A stretch of DNA of 64,000 nt from Candidatus Magasanikiibacteriota bacterium (GCA_903893485.1 CAITMK010000014.1:62001-126000); one strand, 5' to 3'; counted from the stretch's first letter, positions 42,287 to 51,900 are shown. The notes: a model not told the origin generated them from the sequence alone. Made by a program: numbers and translations.

Positions 42287-43648
42287 TCAACCTCGATCCG
42301 TTGCTTCAAAATATTTTTCAATAACTGATTCGGCGACAGATAAAAATCGTTCAGCGCCTTGCATCGCGACTGGATCACGGCGCGTAATTTTTTGCGAATC
42401 AAATAAAGCATTGCGCGCTCGTCCGCCGTTTGCAATTCTATTTTTTTGTTTCCAACTTTTCAGCGCCGCGGTTGGATCACCTCCTTCGTAATACACAATT
42501 TTCGACGGTCGCAGTTCAGGGTGCTGCGCAAAATACTGCTCCCAATATTCGCGCGACGAAATAGTTTTATCAGCAAGCAACAATTCGCCGTCATTCATTT
42601 CGGGATTTTTTTCTGCATCGACCAAATATCGAGAGCCGGTATGCGGATCAACCCGCGCGTCTGCCGGAATAAAAACCACACCAGCATCTACATTAATCCC
42701 GCGATTTTCCTGATCCCACACCCACAGATCATTCCAATAACCACCACCAGAATCGGCAAGACCGCCCGAATGATGATACGCGGTTGCAATAAACATGGCC
42801 GGAAATACAAAAAATATTTCATTGCCCTGCTCCGCGCCATAATAGCTATCCGCAACTTCGTTTGCAGCAAAATGCACCGAATTGATATCAGAATATACAC
42901 CCGGCTTTCCTTGTCCTTCTGGATTCACCACGTTTTGCACCCAGCTAAACGCGGCCTCTTTTGTTGTCAATCCAATATCTTTTATTTCTGAAACAATCGC
43001 CGCCTCTTTCATTTCTTGAGTTACCGCTCTACCAACCACCGATTGCAGACGACCCGCCCGCATTGTTTGTTCAAACCCATTATAAAATCCACCGGCCCCA
43101 CTGTGATGCGAAATTCTGTCGCGCACACCCTGACGCGTCACATGCGTCACGAGCTCACCCGGAAACCGGCGCAGCAGCAGCGCGTAATCTTCAATAGAAA
43201 GTTTAGCAAGATATTCTTCGGAAAAATATTTTTTAATGTCTGCCTCAGCATAAGGCGTTAATTCCCAACGCTCCATCACCGCGGCTTCATGCTGTGCAAA
43301 CTGCTCATCAACATGCTCTCGAACTTCTTTTATATAGGTTGCAATTTGTTCATCAAGCAATTCCAATGCTGAAGCATCATATCCATGCATCTCAACCAAA
43401 AAATCATATTCATCGGATAGCCCCTGAATTCCTTCCATTTTTCCAGTCAATTCTTTCATCCGCATTTCTCGTTCACGCATTTTTTGCGTTACATCGGCTC
43501 GCTCTTCAATTGCCCGCCGCTTACCATGAAGCGCAAGTCGTACAGCCTCAGCATCTTTAATTCTATGAACATGTCGCGGTTTCCCTTGTTCGGTTTGACC
43601 CAAATACGGATCGGTTTCGGTTATAAAATTTGGCCAAACCTTTTTCAT
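42287..43648 (-). CDS. Conserved-looking soluble protein of unknown function
   Basis: 453 residues, no membrane segment. The first ~140 residues are helical and charged; the C-terminal ~240 have mixed alpha/beta features (EIFFVFPAMFIATAYHHSGG, GINVDAGVVFIPADARVDPHTGSRYLVDAE, then REYWEQYFAQHPELRPSKIVYYEGGDP). I recall similar uncharacterised proteins of Patescibacteria but no function. Divergent from infC; its 3' end is 55 bases from the DedA start. Confidence 0.7.
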   Translation of the reverse strand: MKKVWPNFITETDPYLGQTEQGKPRHVHRIKDAEAVRLALHGKRRAIEERADVTQKMREREMRMKELTGKMEGIQGLSDEYDFLVEMHGYDASALELLDEQIATYIKEVREHVDEQFAQHEAAVMERWELTPYAEADIKKYFSEEYLAKLSIEDYALLLRRFPGELVTHVTRQGVRDRISHHSGAGGFYNGFEQTMRAGRLQSVVGRAVTQEMKEAAIVSEIKDIGLTTKEAAFSWVQNVVNPEGQGKPGVYSDINSVHFAANEVADSYYGAEQGNEIFFVFPAMFIATAYHHSGGLADSGGGYWNDLWVWDQENRGINVDAGVVFIPADARVDPHTGSRYLVDAEKNPEMNDGELLLADKTISSREYWEQYFAQHPELRPSKIVYYEGGDPTAALKSWKQKNRIANGGRARNALFDSQKITRRDPVAMQGAERFLSVAESVIEKYFEATDRG

Positions 43649-43674
43649 AGAAACAGTATATCACGCGTCAAACC

Positions 43675-43703
43675 TTGCAATATATGCGCGAATACATTAT
43701 ACT
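43675..43703 (+). promoter_or_regulatory. Promoter of infC
   Basis: TTGCAA (43675-43680), 17-base spacer, TATACT (43698-43703), eleven bases before the ATG. Confidence 0.75.
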
Positions 43704-43713
43704 CTCCCCATCT

Positions 43714-44262
43714 ATGCGTATTGCTCGAAAGCGCTTCAAACCAGAAGTACAAAAAATCAAAATTCGTTACAACGAAGGTATTCGCGTACCCATGGTTCGC
43801 GTTATCGATGAAGCCGGCGCTCACGTGGGCACCATGACCACCCAGGAAGCAACTGCTCTGGCTTTGGAACGCGGCCTTGATTTAATCGAAATCAACCCAA
43901 ACGCCGATCCACCGGTGGTAAAAATCACGGAATACGGCCAGTTTAAATATCAGAAAGACAAAGAAGAACGCCTCCAGAAAAAGAAACAGAAAGAATCGGA
44001 AGTCAAAGGCGTGCGTCTTTCCCTGCGTATCGGCGAGCATGATCGCGAAATGCGCATGAATCAAGCTAAAAAGTTCCTTGAAGATGGCAATAAGGTTAAG
44101 GTGGAAATCATTCTCCGCGGCCGTGAACGCCAGTTTGTAACCGGCGCGTTTGCCGTCATGGACAAGTTTATTAACGAAATGCGCGCCGCAATGCCGGTAC
44201 GTGTGGAACAGCCGGTCAGCAAGCAGGAAAACAAGGTTACGGTACTGCTGGTTAAGGAATAA
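43714..44262 (+). CDS. infC: Translation initiation factor IF-3
   Basis: 182 residues. The N-domain (YNEGIRVPMVRVIDEAGAHVGTMTTQEA, then GLDLIEINPNADPPVVKITEYGQFKYQKDKE) and C-domain (KGVRLSLRIGEHDREMRMNQAKKFLEDGNKVKVEIILRGRER) are complete. It dissociates ribosomes and checks initiator-tRNA. The ATG at 43714 directly follows a promoter, so it is preferred over the upstream frame start. First of the classical infC-rpmI-rplT cluster. Confidence 0.97.
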   Translation: MRIARKRFKPEVQKIKIRYNEGIRVPMVRVIDEAGAHVGTMTTQEATALALERGLDLIEINPNADPPVVKITEYGQFKYQKDKEERLQKKKQKESEVKGVRLSLRIGEHDREMRMNQAKKFLEDGNKVKVEIILRGRERQFVTGAFAVMDKFINEMRAAMPVRVEQPVSKQENKVTVLLVKE

Positions 44263-44283
44263 GCAGTAATACACAGGCCGCCC

Positions 44284-44313
44284 TTGACGAAAATACGCAT
44301 AAACTGTTATAAT
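44284..44313 (+). promoter_or_regulatory. Internal promoter before rpmI
   Basis: TTGACG (44284-44289), 18-base spacer, TATAAT (44308-44313); gives rpmI-rplT their own start. Confidence 0.75.
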
Positions 44314-44335
44314 CTGCACACTTAAATTTGGCACT

Positions 44336-44530
44336 ATGGGGAAGCTCAAAACGAAAAAATCTATTGCGAAACGCTTCCGCGTGACACGCAACGACAAAGT
44401 GATTCACCGTGCAAGCGGCCAGGGTCATTTCAATGGTCGCGAATCTGGCAATACCACCCGTGAAAAACGCACGGACAAGGTTTTAGCTAAGACGCACACA
44501 AAATTAATCATCCGTAGCATCAGTAAATAA
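44336..44530 (+). CDS. rpmI: Ribosomal protein L35 (bL35)
   Basis: 64 residues, the family length. MGKLKTKKSIAKRFRVTRNDKV and FNGRESGNTTREKRTDKVLAKTHTKLI fit the conserved core. Large-subunit protein. The gene lies one base before rplT. Confidence 0.95.
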   Translation: MGKLKTKKSIAKRFRVTRNDKVIHRASGQGHFNGRESGNTTREKRTDKVLAKTHTKLIIRSISK

Positions 44531-44531
44531 T

Positions 44532-44948
44532 ATGGCACGCGTAAAACGAGGTACAATTCGCGCAAAAAAGCGCTCAGCCATTTTGAAAAACACCAAGGGT
44601 TACATGTGGGGTCGCAAAAACCGCATCCGCATGGCTAAAGAAGCTATCTTGCACTCAGGTGTGCAGTCTTTTCAGGCTCGCCGCAAGAAAAAGGGTGTTG
44701 CACGCGCAGCATGGCACATCCAAATCAATGCAGCCGTACGTCCATTTGGCACCAACTATTCCAAGTTCATGGATGCTTTGAAAAAGGCAAACATCACCTT
44801 GAACCGCAAAATGCTTGCTGAATTGGGTATTAACCACCCAGATGTATTTGCAGCAATCGTAAAGAAAGTTGTGGTTCCAACAGAACCAAAAGCCCCTAAA
44901 GCTGCAAAAGCTCCAAAGGCAAAAAAAGTAGCGAAAGCAAAAGCATAA
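44532..44948 (+). CDS. rplT: Ribosomal protein L20 (bL20)
   Basis: 138 residues. MARVKRGTIRAKKRSAILKNTKGYMWGRKNRIRMAKEA and the rest of the core are conserved; the last ~25 residues are a Pro/Ala/Lys-rich extension (EPKAPKAAKAPKAKKVAKAKA) beyond the usual ~115-120 residues. 23S assembly protein. Confidence 0.97.
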   Translation: MARVKRGTIRAKKRSAILKNTKGYMWGRKNRIRMAKEAILHSGVQSFQARRKKKGVARAAWHIQINAAVRPFGTNYSKFMDALKKANITLNRKMLAELGINHPDVFAAIVKKVVVPTEPKAPKAAKAPKAKKVAKAKA

Positions 44949-44985
44949 TCTCAACCGAGGTGGCGCGCGCTGGCCACCTCGATAT

Positions 44986-45062
44986 GGACTGGTAGCTCAG
45001 CTGGTTAGAGCGTCCGCCTGTCACGCGGAAGGTCGAGGGTCCGAGTCCCTTCCAGTCCGCCA
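44986..45062 (+). tRNA. tRNA-Asp (GUC)
   Basis: 77 nt including an encoded CCA. Acceptor stem GGACTGG/CCAGTCC, anticodon loop CCTGTCACG with GTC, T-arm GGGTCCGAGTCCC. Confidence 0.95.
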
Positions 45063-45098
45063 TAAAAAATACCACCTCATGAGGTGGTATTTTTTATG
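45063..45098 (+). terminator. Terminator of the tRNA
   Basis: AAAAAATACCACCTCATGAGGTGGTATTTTTT. Confidence 0.9.
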
Positions 45099-45113
45099 TC
45101 TGATTCGAAGTAA

Positions 45114-45211
45114 GGGACTCGGAGGGCGAGCACGCAACCGAGCGTGCGCAGGTTGCATCGTGCGAGCCCAGGCCCGAAGGAGCGACATGGTTCGCGACTG
45201 AGGCGAGTCCC
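45114..45211. repeat. GC-rich palindromic element behind tRNA-Asp
   Basis: Ends in a perfect inverted pair (GGGACTCG 45114-45121, CGAGTCCC 45204-45211), with an inner hairpin (GCACGC/GCGTGC) and a CGAGCCCAGGC-type core. The left arm AAGGGACTCGGA is the exact complement of the tRNA T-arm (TCCGAGTCCCTT). The rest of the 300-base gap to 45364 holds only the next terminator. Confidence 0.65.
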
Positions 45212-45281
45212 GCCACCACTCTCACAACTACCATATAAAATGTTTAACATTTTAATTTCAAATTGTTACACATTTTTTCTG

Positions 45282-45338
45282 CAATAAAAAAACACCCATC
45301 TCTCACCGCGAAATTCTGCGGATAAAGAGACGGGTGGT
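45282..45338 (-). terminator. Terminator of the 45964 gene
   Basis: Minus strand CACCACCC-TCTCT-CCGC, loop, GCGG-AGAGA-GGGTG then TTTTTTTATT (reading inverted). Confidence 0.85.
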
Positions 45339-45364
45339 GGAATACGCTCACGCGCAAACCACTG

Positions 45365-45964
45365 TTATTCGGGGATGTTTTCCAAGTGCCAGTCGATGCT
45401 GCCATCATCAACTTCTTCCCCACCCGGAATCAGCATGGTGTAATGGTAGTCCTGAGTGCTGACGAATCCATGCTCAACCACATTGTCAGGAATGAAAATC
45501 GGAGTGAGGCGAACGCGCACATCACACTGATCCGCATTGCAAACCACAAGCAGCAGCGCGGCGTGCGTGCGATCGTTGCGATTGATCCATCGTTGCACTG
45601 GGGTGAGCACGTCACCATCCTGGTACAACCACGTCCTGCCGTCCTCGCTGGTTGTGCCGTGAGCAAACAAAACACCGATGCCCGAACGCTGCGTGCGTTC
45701 ACCCCGAAGACGGACGTACTCCAAAAACTTTGGATCGATCTTCCGAACAAACATCTGGTGAATGTCTCGATCCAAGTAATCTTCAACGCTCTGTGATCGC
45801 TCAGTCGGCGAAGACTCTTTGCCAAGCATTTTCTGCACCGCTCCCACAAACTGCAGATCCTGCGGGCGCGGTGGCGTCGCAATTTCAAGCCGGCGCTCTG
45901 CTTCAATATCGCTGCTCACATGAACAAAAAACCCGGGGAATTCCTTACTTTCAACAACACGCAT
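45365..45964 (-). CDS. Soluble orphan protein with His-Gly/Cys caspase-like pattern (cassette)
   Basis: 199 residues. CAGGAGGGCAC precedes the ATG. The centre reads SGIGVLFAHGTTSEDGRTW ... HAALLLVVCNADQC: a hydrophobic strand ending in His-Gly, then one ending in Cys about 45 residues later, the layout of clan CD (caspase/CHAT-like) peptidases. The C-terminal part is acidic. This is a pattern-level hint; family and activity are unproven. TTGACA-N17-TAGATT promoter and strong terminator of its own. Confidence 0.62.
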   Translation of the reverse strand: MRVVESKEFPGFFVHVSSDIEAERRLEIATPPRPQDLQFVGAVQKMLGKESSPTERSQSVEDYLDRDIHQMFVRKIDPKFLEYVRLRGERTQRSGIGVLFAHGTTSEDGRTWLYQDGDVLTPVQRWINRNDRTHAALLLVVCNADQCDVRVRLTPIFIPDNVVEHGFVSTQDYHYTMLIPGGEEVDDGSIDWHLENIPE

Positions 45965-46012
45965 GTGCCCTCCTGTGTTAAACGTTGTCAGAGCGAGAGT
46001 TGATTGAAATTC

Positions 46013-46041
46013 AATCTAGCAAAAAGACGGACTTTTGTCAA
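46013..46041 (-). promoter_or_regulatory. Promoter of the 45964 gene
   Basis: Minus strand TTGACA (46036-46041), 17-base spacer, TAGATT (46013-46018). Confidence 0.8.
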
Positions 46042-46073
46042 CCGTGGTATTCAACAAATACGCCGTCTTCTCT

Positions 46074-46141
46074 TCAATAAAAAAATCGCACCCACCCCTC
46101 ACATCGTCATTAAGTTCATGATGGAAAGAGGGATGGGCACC
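46074..46141 (-). terminator. Terminator of the coiled-coil membrane gene
   Basis: Minus strand GTGCCCATCC-CTC-CATC ... GATG-GAG-GGGTGGGTGC then GATTTTTTTATT. Its last ~20 bases match those at 48752-48772. Confidence 0.75.
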
Positions 46142-46154
46142 GCGTCGCTTGCGA

Positions 46155-46928
46155 TCACGGGTAGGCTTGGACAAATTCAGCGATCAATTGGTCCAAGTGC
46201 GGAAGTAGTACGGCTCGCACCTCCTGATCCGCGCATTCTTCGTACTTCGCAATCTGCACAGCAAGTTCAGTGAGCTTTTCGAGTCGCTGCACTTCAAAGG
46301 TCTGATCAATCAGCGCCTCTTCGCGCGCAGCGATTGCCGCCTGACGTGCCACGACGATCTCCAGCGACGCAGACAGCGTCGACTTGCGATCATCGAACGC
46401 ACGCTGCAGCTCGGCCGTGAGCTCCTCTGGCAAGCCAGAGATGTTGCGCTCATGCGACGCGGACAGCTCAATCAGCTGAGTCTGCAGACGGGCCTGCTTC
46501 GACTGCAGAGCCGCTGACTCATTCCGGAGGCTCGCGAGCTCGACACTGCGCCGCTTTGCACGCCCTGCGGTGTCGCTAAGATGCGCGACCACCTCCTTGT
46601 GTGCAGGCGCGCGGCGCATGAAGTACAACCGAGCACGCGAAAGGCTGTCTGTCGCCCACGCGACCAGCCCCAAAGTAAGCGCCACCAAAGTAAAGGCGCT
46701 AAACAGACCGCCAATCCAGTGGGTCTCGGTCCCGTTGCACACGTCATTCCCTGAATGATAGTTCTGATAGCAATCAGGCACCTCATCCAGAAACATGTGC
46801 TTGATCACGTCCCACGCGTATGGTTGGATCCACACCATGGCCAAAAGAGCTGCGATAGCCCCAGTGACGATCCACACACCTTTGAGTGGGAACCAAACAA
46901 CTGCTTTCTCGCGAATTTTAAGGTACAT
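46155..46928 (-). CDS. Membrane protein with two spans and long coiled coil (cassette)
   Basis: 257 residues. TAGGAGTTGCAA precedes the ATG at 46928. Spans: WIVTGAIAALLAMVWI and FSAFTLVALTLGLVAWA, with a short external loop between that has two Cys (PDCYQNYHSGNDVCNG). From ~residue 115 a cytosolic coiled coil follows (LASLRNESAALQSKQARLQT, AIAAREEALIDQTFEVQRLEK). Unknown family. Own promoter and terminator. Confidence 0.7.
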   Translation of the reverse strand: MYLKIREKAVVWFPLKGVWIVTGAIAALLAMVWIQPYAWDVIKHMFLDEVPDCYQNYHSGNDVCNGTETHWIGGLFSAFTLVALTLGLVAWATDSLSRARLYFMRRAPAHKEVVAHLSDTAGRAKRRSVELASLRNESAALQSKQARLQTQLIELSASHERNISGLPEELTAELQRAFDDRKSTLSASLEIVVARQAAIAAREEALIDQTFEVQRLEKLTELAVQIAKYEECADQEVRAVLLPHLDQLIAEFVQAYP

Positions 46929-47043
46929 TTGCAACTCCTACAAAAATCGACTCAGTCAGAAGTGCGACGCGTCGTGCGCCCCCTCTCTCGCAATTACCCG
47001 TTCAGTGGGCTCGACTGGATGTGCTTTTTTAGCACAACAAAGC

Positions 47044-47072
47044 AATATAACACAAAAAACAAGATTTGTCAA
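47044..47072 (-). promoter_or_regulatory. Promoter of the 46928 gene
   Basis: Minus strand TTGACA (47067-47072), 17-base spacer, TATATT (47044-47049). Confidence 0.8.
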
Positions 47073-47151
47073 TCCTATATCAATCGCTATCTGACCGAAA
47101 CGTATTGGTACAACGCCATTCACCCGTGCTACAATTACACAATAATACGTT

Positions 47152-47610
47152 ATGTATTTTTACAATTTGTTAGACTTCGTTGGTCTGTTTTTGTTCTTAA
47201 GTGGCTTTGTGATCGGCCTCGGCGCAGTAACCGTTATTGATATCCATGGTTTTTTAGGACGCACATCTTCATACTGGACGGAAGCAACGACGCGAACTCA
47301 TAAAGTAACCAAGCCGCTCATCTGGGTTGGTATTATCCTTGCTACTATTGGCGGTCTTATTTTTTATCGCACCGCATCATTCAATGGTATCCCGCGCATT
47401 CACGCATTTCTTGCACTCGTACTCATCTGCAACGGATATTTCCTTTCGTTTAAAGTCAGTCCATATATGCTCGAGCGCGAACAGCGAGGCGACGCTGGCA
47501 AACTACTTCCTGCATCATGGCAACGTAAGATTGTGGTTAGTCTTATTGTATCTGACATTGGCTGGTGGGGTGGACTTGCACTGCTTGTTATGTACCTCAT
47601 CCGACGATAA
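47152..47610 (+). CDS. Small polytopic membrane protein
   Basis: 152 residues, four hydrophobic segments (FVGLFLFLSGFVIGLGAV, PLIWVGIILATIGGLIFY, IHAFLALVLICNGYFLSF and IVVSLIVSDIGWWGGLALLVMYL). I recall similar proteins in Patescibacteria; function unknown. A TACAAT box at 47130-47135 may start it. Followed five bases later by the next gene. Confidence 0.72.
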   Translation: MYFYNLLDFVGLFLFLSGFVIGLGAVTVIDIHGFLGRTSSYWTEATTRTHKVTKPLIWVGIILATIGGLIFYRTASFNGIPRIHAFLALVLICNGYFLSFKVSPYMLEREQRGDAGKLLPASWQRKIVVSLIVSDIGWWGGLALLVMYLIRR

Positions 47611-47615
47611 GATTA

Positions 47616-48140
47616 ATGAAGCGTATGAAAAAAATCGTAATCGTTAACGACAAAATGCAGCGCGGGTATCGATACGAACTCACCGCGCCCATTGGTAAAC
47701 AATTTGATCCAGCCTTTAAACCGAAGCTTACACCAAAACAAATGCTTGCGCTCGGTATCTTTGGGGGTGTATACATGCGCGACTGCATCAAAGAATTTCC
47801 AAAAGATTGGTTTCCCCGTGCAAAATTTCAGAAAAAAGAATTGCACATACCTGACGCACACATTAATTATTTTCAGGTGAACGCAAGCCAGCCGCTGTCT
47901 GTATGGAAAAAGAAAGGTTGGATATACCGCGATGACCCACGAGGATGGTTCCAGTGGTACTGCCGTTATTACATGGGTCGACGCTTACCTCTTGAAGACT
48001 TGCGCCAAATCAAACGGTGGAAAGCTATTGTGCGTCATGTTGCGCAGCTCAAAAAACATTGCGCCATAGGTGACAGAGCATGCCGACCAGTTCAACGCCA
48101 AGCGCTCTTGCACTGGGCATACGACAGCAGAAAATTATAA
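47616..48140 (+). CDS. Conserved hypothetical protein with DPRGWFQWYCRYYMGRR motif
   Basis: 174 residues; ATG at 47616 or 47625. Conserved-looking features: LTPKQMLALGIFGGVYMRDC, IYRDDPRGWFQWYCRYYMGRR, RQIKRWKAIVRHVAQLKKHC and RPVQRQALLHWAYDSRKL. I have a vague memory of related uncharacterised proteins outside bacteria, but no function. Basic, soluble; in an apparent pair with the membrane protein before it. Confidence 0.72.
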   Translation: MKRMKKIVIVNDKMQRGYRYELTAPIGKQFDPAFKPKLTPKQMLALGIFGGVYMRDCIKEFPKDWFPRAKFQKKELHIPDAHINYFQVNASQPLSVWKKKGWIYRDDPRGWFQWYCRYYMGRRLPLEDLRQIKRWKAIVRHVAQLKKHCAIGDRACRPVQRQALLHWAYDSRKL

Positions 48141-48265
48141 ACTAACTAAACTACAAACTTATTTCTTCCAATAGCATGTTGGTTTTTTTATCGAACTGCA
48201 TGCACCAATCCGCGTTATTCCTTCGTATACTATACAAGTTATATATTAATTTTATACATACTAAT

Positions 48266-48691
48266 ATGAAGGTCAAATCCTTTATTGCATTATCGGTCAT
48301 CGCACCAACCTTACTCATGTCAACAGTTGCATTTGCCGCCACTACCCCAACGTCTGCTCCAAGCGCAAAACATGAGCGTGCAGAAACGGCAGCCACCAAA
48401 AAAACAGAAAATACCACATTAAACGCAGCGATTGCTGCGGCAAAGGCTACCTATAAATCTTCAATTACTGCAGCTGATCAAGCATATGCTGCCGCAACAA
48501 CAGATGCAAAAACTACCTATACAGCCGCAACAAAGTCTGCAAATAAAGACAAGGCAGCAATTGCTGCAGCTAAAGCAGCTCGCACGGCAACACTCACCCA
48601 GGCTAAAGCTACCCGTAAAGCTGCGCACGATGCGGCTACTGCAGCTCTTAAGCAAGCTAAGGCTGCTGCAAAAACAGCATCAGCTCAGTAA
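48266..48691 (+). CDS. Small secreted Ala/Lys/Thr-rich helical protein
   Basis: 141 residues. Signal peptide ending AFA-AT, then nearly continuous Ala/Lys/Thr helix with repeats such as AKATYKSSITAADQAYAAATTDAKTTYTAATKS. Probably an exported coiled-coil or histone-like basic protein; function unknown. Terminator directly behind. Confidence 0.75.
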   Translation: MKVKSFIALSVIAPTLLMSTVAFAATTPTSAPSAKHERAETAATKKTENTTLNAAIAAAKATYKSSITAADQAYAAATTDAKTTYTAATKSANKDKAAIAAAKAARTATLTQAKATRKAAHDAATAALKQAKAAAKTASAQ

Positions 48692-48709
48692 ATTTAATTA
48701 AATAAGTTT

Positions 48710-48740
48710 TAAAAATACCCCGTCACTGGGGTATTTTTAA
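48710..48740 (+). terminator. Terminator
   Basis: AAAAATACCCC, loop GTCACT, GGGGTATTTTTAAA. Confidence 0.9.
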
Positions 48741-48751
48741 ATTCTTTGAAT

Positions 48752-48800
48752 AAAAAAATCGCACCCACCCTGTTGCCGTTACAGCATTGGATTGGGTGCG
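48752..48800 (-). terminator. Cassette-type terminator without upstream gene
   Basis: Minus strand CGCACCCA, TGC/GCA inner pairs, TGGGTGCG then ATTTTTTTATT, the same tail as at 46074-46141. Confidence 0.75.
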
Positions 48801-48879
48801 GCGCATTCACTCGAATGTACCACCTTCCTGCAATTGTTAAGTTGGGTGCCCAGAAACCCGATTTTCTGCTGGACCAAAC
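48801..48879 (-). ncRNA. Candidate small transcript / empty cassette
   Basis: Between the promoter at 48880-48908 and the terminator at 48752-48800 a transcript of about 120 bases is expected. It contains CAGGAAGGTGG, but the only start-like codons after it run into the terminator. No supported gene; could be a small RNA or a cassette that lost its gene. Confidence 0.4.
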
Positions 48880-48908
48880 AAGATACCATAAAAAATGGCG
48901 TGTATCAA
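48880..48908 (-). promoter_or_regulatory. Promoter of the empty cassette
   Basis: Minus strand TTGATA (48903-48908), 17-base spacer, TATCTT (48880-48885). Confidence 0.65.
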
Positions 48909-48933
48909 TCATGTCGACGTTATTAAAATAAAT

Positions 48934-48964
48934 TAAAAAATCCACCCTTCCGAGTGGATTTTTG
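48934..48964 (-). terminator. Terminator of the giant surface-protein gene
   Basis: Minus strand AAAAATCCACTC, loop GGAAGG, GGTGGATTTTTTAATT (short perfect stem). Confidence 0.85.
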
Positions 48965-48982
48965 AAATACTGCCCTGAATTT

Positions 48983-51900
48983 TCACTTCTTGGTAGCGTT
49001 TATGACTTTTCGAGTATAGTCATAGAAGTTCCTAGTTCCTTTTTTCAATTTCAGTGGCTTCAAAATAAGCGCTGCGTTTGCTTCCTGAAATTTCGTGATC
49101 GCTTTAGCAGTTGCCTGACTAAAACGCGTCGTCTCATTTCCTGGCGACCCAGGACCAGACTTTGCCACAACAAATCCATTTGTGTTCAAGAATTTTTGCA
49201 GCTCTTTTACATCAGCACCTGTTGCACCAATTTTCAGATTACGCGTAAATACATACGTATTTTTTATTGATTGAGCTTCAGAAACCGCGGTTTTGTCGAG
49301 TAACGATTTTACATCAAGCACCGCATTATTCTGCTTTAAATCAGTAAGTGCAATCGAAATGTCTGGGATTTTATCGTTATCAAGGTCAACTGAAACCAAC
49401 TTCGCAAGTTTGAGTGTAAAAATTTGCGGAGTAGATTCAACACGAATTGTTACCGTACCAGCTGCATAATCGATTGACACAATCGTAATGTGATGCGTTT
49501 GATCTGTGTATGTCTGACTCACGGGCGCGATAACCGTAGTCTGTACGCTCGCCGCGCCAGCTACAACTGCCGGAGGTGCGCCCGCCGCATCAACATGAAC
49601 TAATGATTGCGTTTCGCCCGCCGCAACAGGGGCTGCAGGAGGAGGAGTTACTGATTGGACTGGCGGCTGAACTGGCGGAAGAGTCGTCGCTGGTGTTTGT
49701 ACCGGAGTATCAGAATGTGAATCATTAGAATGCTCAGCCGGAGTTGGAGTTGGGCTTGGAGTACTAATTGCATTCCCACTGCCCCCACTACTGCTACCGC
49801 CGCCACCAACCTGACAAGGATTAGTTGTAACCGTTTGATCTCCACTATAAACCGTACCTCCCAAATAAGTTGCGCGAGCACGATAATGATAAAGCGTATT
49901 ACACTGAAGCCCTGTTAATGTCGTCGAAAACGAATTAGAGGAAAATCCATCTTCTTTTGTTTCATTTGTAGTCATTCCGTAACTATCCGTTAAACCATAG
50001 TCAAAACCGCGAGCCGTTGCGAGCGAATCATCAAGAGGATTGAAATTACCCACAACAACCACGTAACCATTCCAAACGCCGGGAGAACTCGATGCGGTAA
50101 CGGTCGCGCTAAGCGAATTCGTAATTACCAGTTGCAGCAAATCAGTATTAAGGGAATGATGAATGCCTTGCGGCGCATTCACATACGTACCCCAATTAAT
50201 TGCACGAGTATTATAAGTGCTCTGATATGCATTATGATCCGCATCAGTTGGATAATTTTCAGTTTCTGTGTGATACGGATATTGCGTCATCTCGTTAAAC
50301 GGTAATGGCGCTATCGTATCACCCGTTGGGTTGTGATATGACTTGTGGAAATCCCATGTTTTGTACAAGAAGTCTCGGGTTGTGCCTGGTGCTTGTACTG
50401 GCACATGATATTTGAGTGCTAATTCGTCACCCTGCGTTGCAATAACAAATTTGTTATCAACATCCGTCACCAATGGCAACACATCACCATAACGCGTTGC
50501 ATTTCCCGAAACCGGATTACCACCACCAACTGTTTTTGCGAGGCGGTCGTACACCGGCTGTGAAATTTGCATAAGCGGATCTTCAGGATCAGCACTTGTT
50601 AGTTCTGAAACACCGCGAAAATGCAAATCGGCATAATATGGCGCAAGGTTTGTTACCGTAACTGCCTGATCAGGACTCGTATCAACCGCCATCCAATTAA
50701 TTACCCAGCGAAGCAAATTATTTGATGACCAAATACGAATTTCGTTGTCCTTGATATTCAGGCCAGACAAATCAATAACCTTTGTATCCATGCCATACGT
50801 GTTGGAATAGTTACGCGTACTTGTTGCCGTTCCGATACGCGTACTATTAAACGGATCGTATTGCGCAGGAACATTCACAAAGACACCGCTTGAGTTTTTG
50901 TACTGTAATTTGTCTGAGCCGGTCCCACCACTTTGCGGACCTTCTTTGCCGCGTTTAATGACTAATTTCAAATGCGCTGGTGTTGATGTTGCATTTGATA
51001 ATTTAATCGTTACATACGTTGGAATTTCTGTTTTTGAACTATGCCACGACAAATGATCATCATTTGCAATAAGCGATGTCACATCGATTCCATCTTGGTC
51101 TACAACTCTTACTGGCGCAGGAGCAGTCTTACTAATCGTATGAATCTGTCGGTTGTTTCGATAATCTGGAAATACATCAACACTCGGATCATGATCAATT
51201 ACCTGCAGTGCGGCCTGATCATAGTAGTTGACTTCATTCAACTCGAACGAAGTTTTGACATCATAATATGTTTCATCGCCTATAGTACGAGGTATGAGTT
51301 CACCGTGCGGAATTTTTACGTATGATTCAGGATTTGGAAATGCCATGGCCTTATAAAACGGCGTCGCTTTCCATTGATTTAAGTCACCACCAGAACCAAG
51401 CGTCGATGCACTCGAGGCATCAATGATGAAATTATATTTTGACCCGTCATATGTCCACACAAACGGACATGAAGATGACAAGCCGTAGAGCATGCTATAT
51501 TCATCGCTTGTGGTAATATTTCCTTCAGCATTAATTGAACGTACACGATAATACCAACGAGAGCCCGATGTATCCTCGAACGTTGCACCAGCGTCCGCAG
51601 AGGCCCAGATATCCCCACCCCATGCGCCGATCAGTAATGTGCTACCATCAGACGATGCAGCGGTCGACATCCAACATCCACTCAGCGTTGAATGCAATAC
51701 CCATGTGACACCACCATCAGTTGAGGTATACATATTACCACAATCCACACCCACGATAATTTTTTGGCCATCCGCAGAAACTGAAACGGTTTGCCAACCT
51801 GAATACCCAGGACCCGATTGCGCGATCCATGTAGCCCCGCCATCGGTAGAAATATTTACAGTGTTAATATTCGAACCTACGGTAACCAATACATTTCCAG

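Noticed and set aside
45114..45211. A second, degenerate tRNA
   Set aside because: Only the T-arm matches, in inverted orientation; no anticodon arm or acceptor stem.
48709..48945. 78-codon minus-strand frame across the empty cassette
   Set aside because: It would start before the promoter and read through the terminator.
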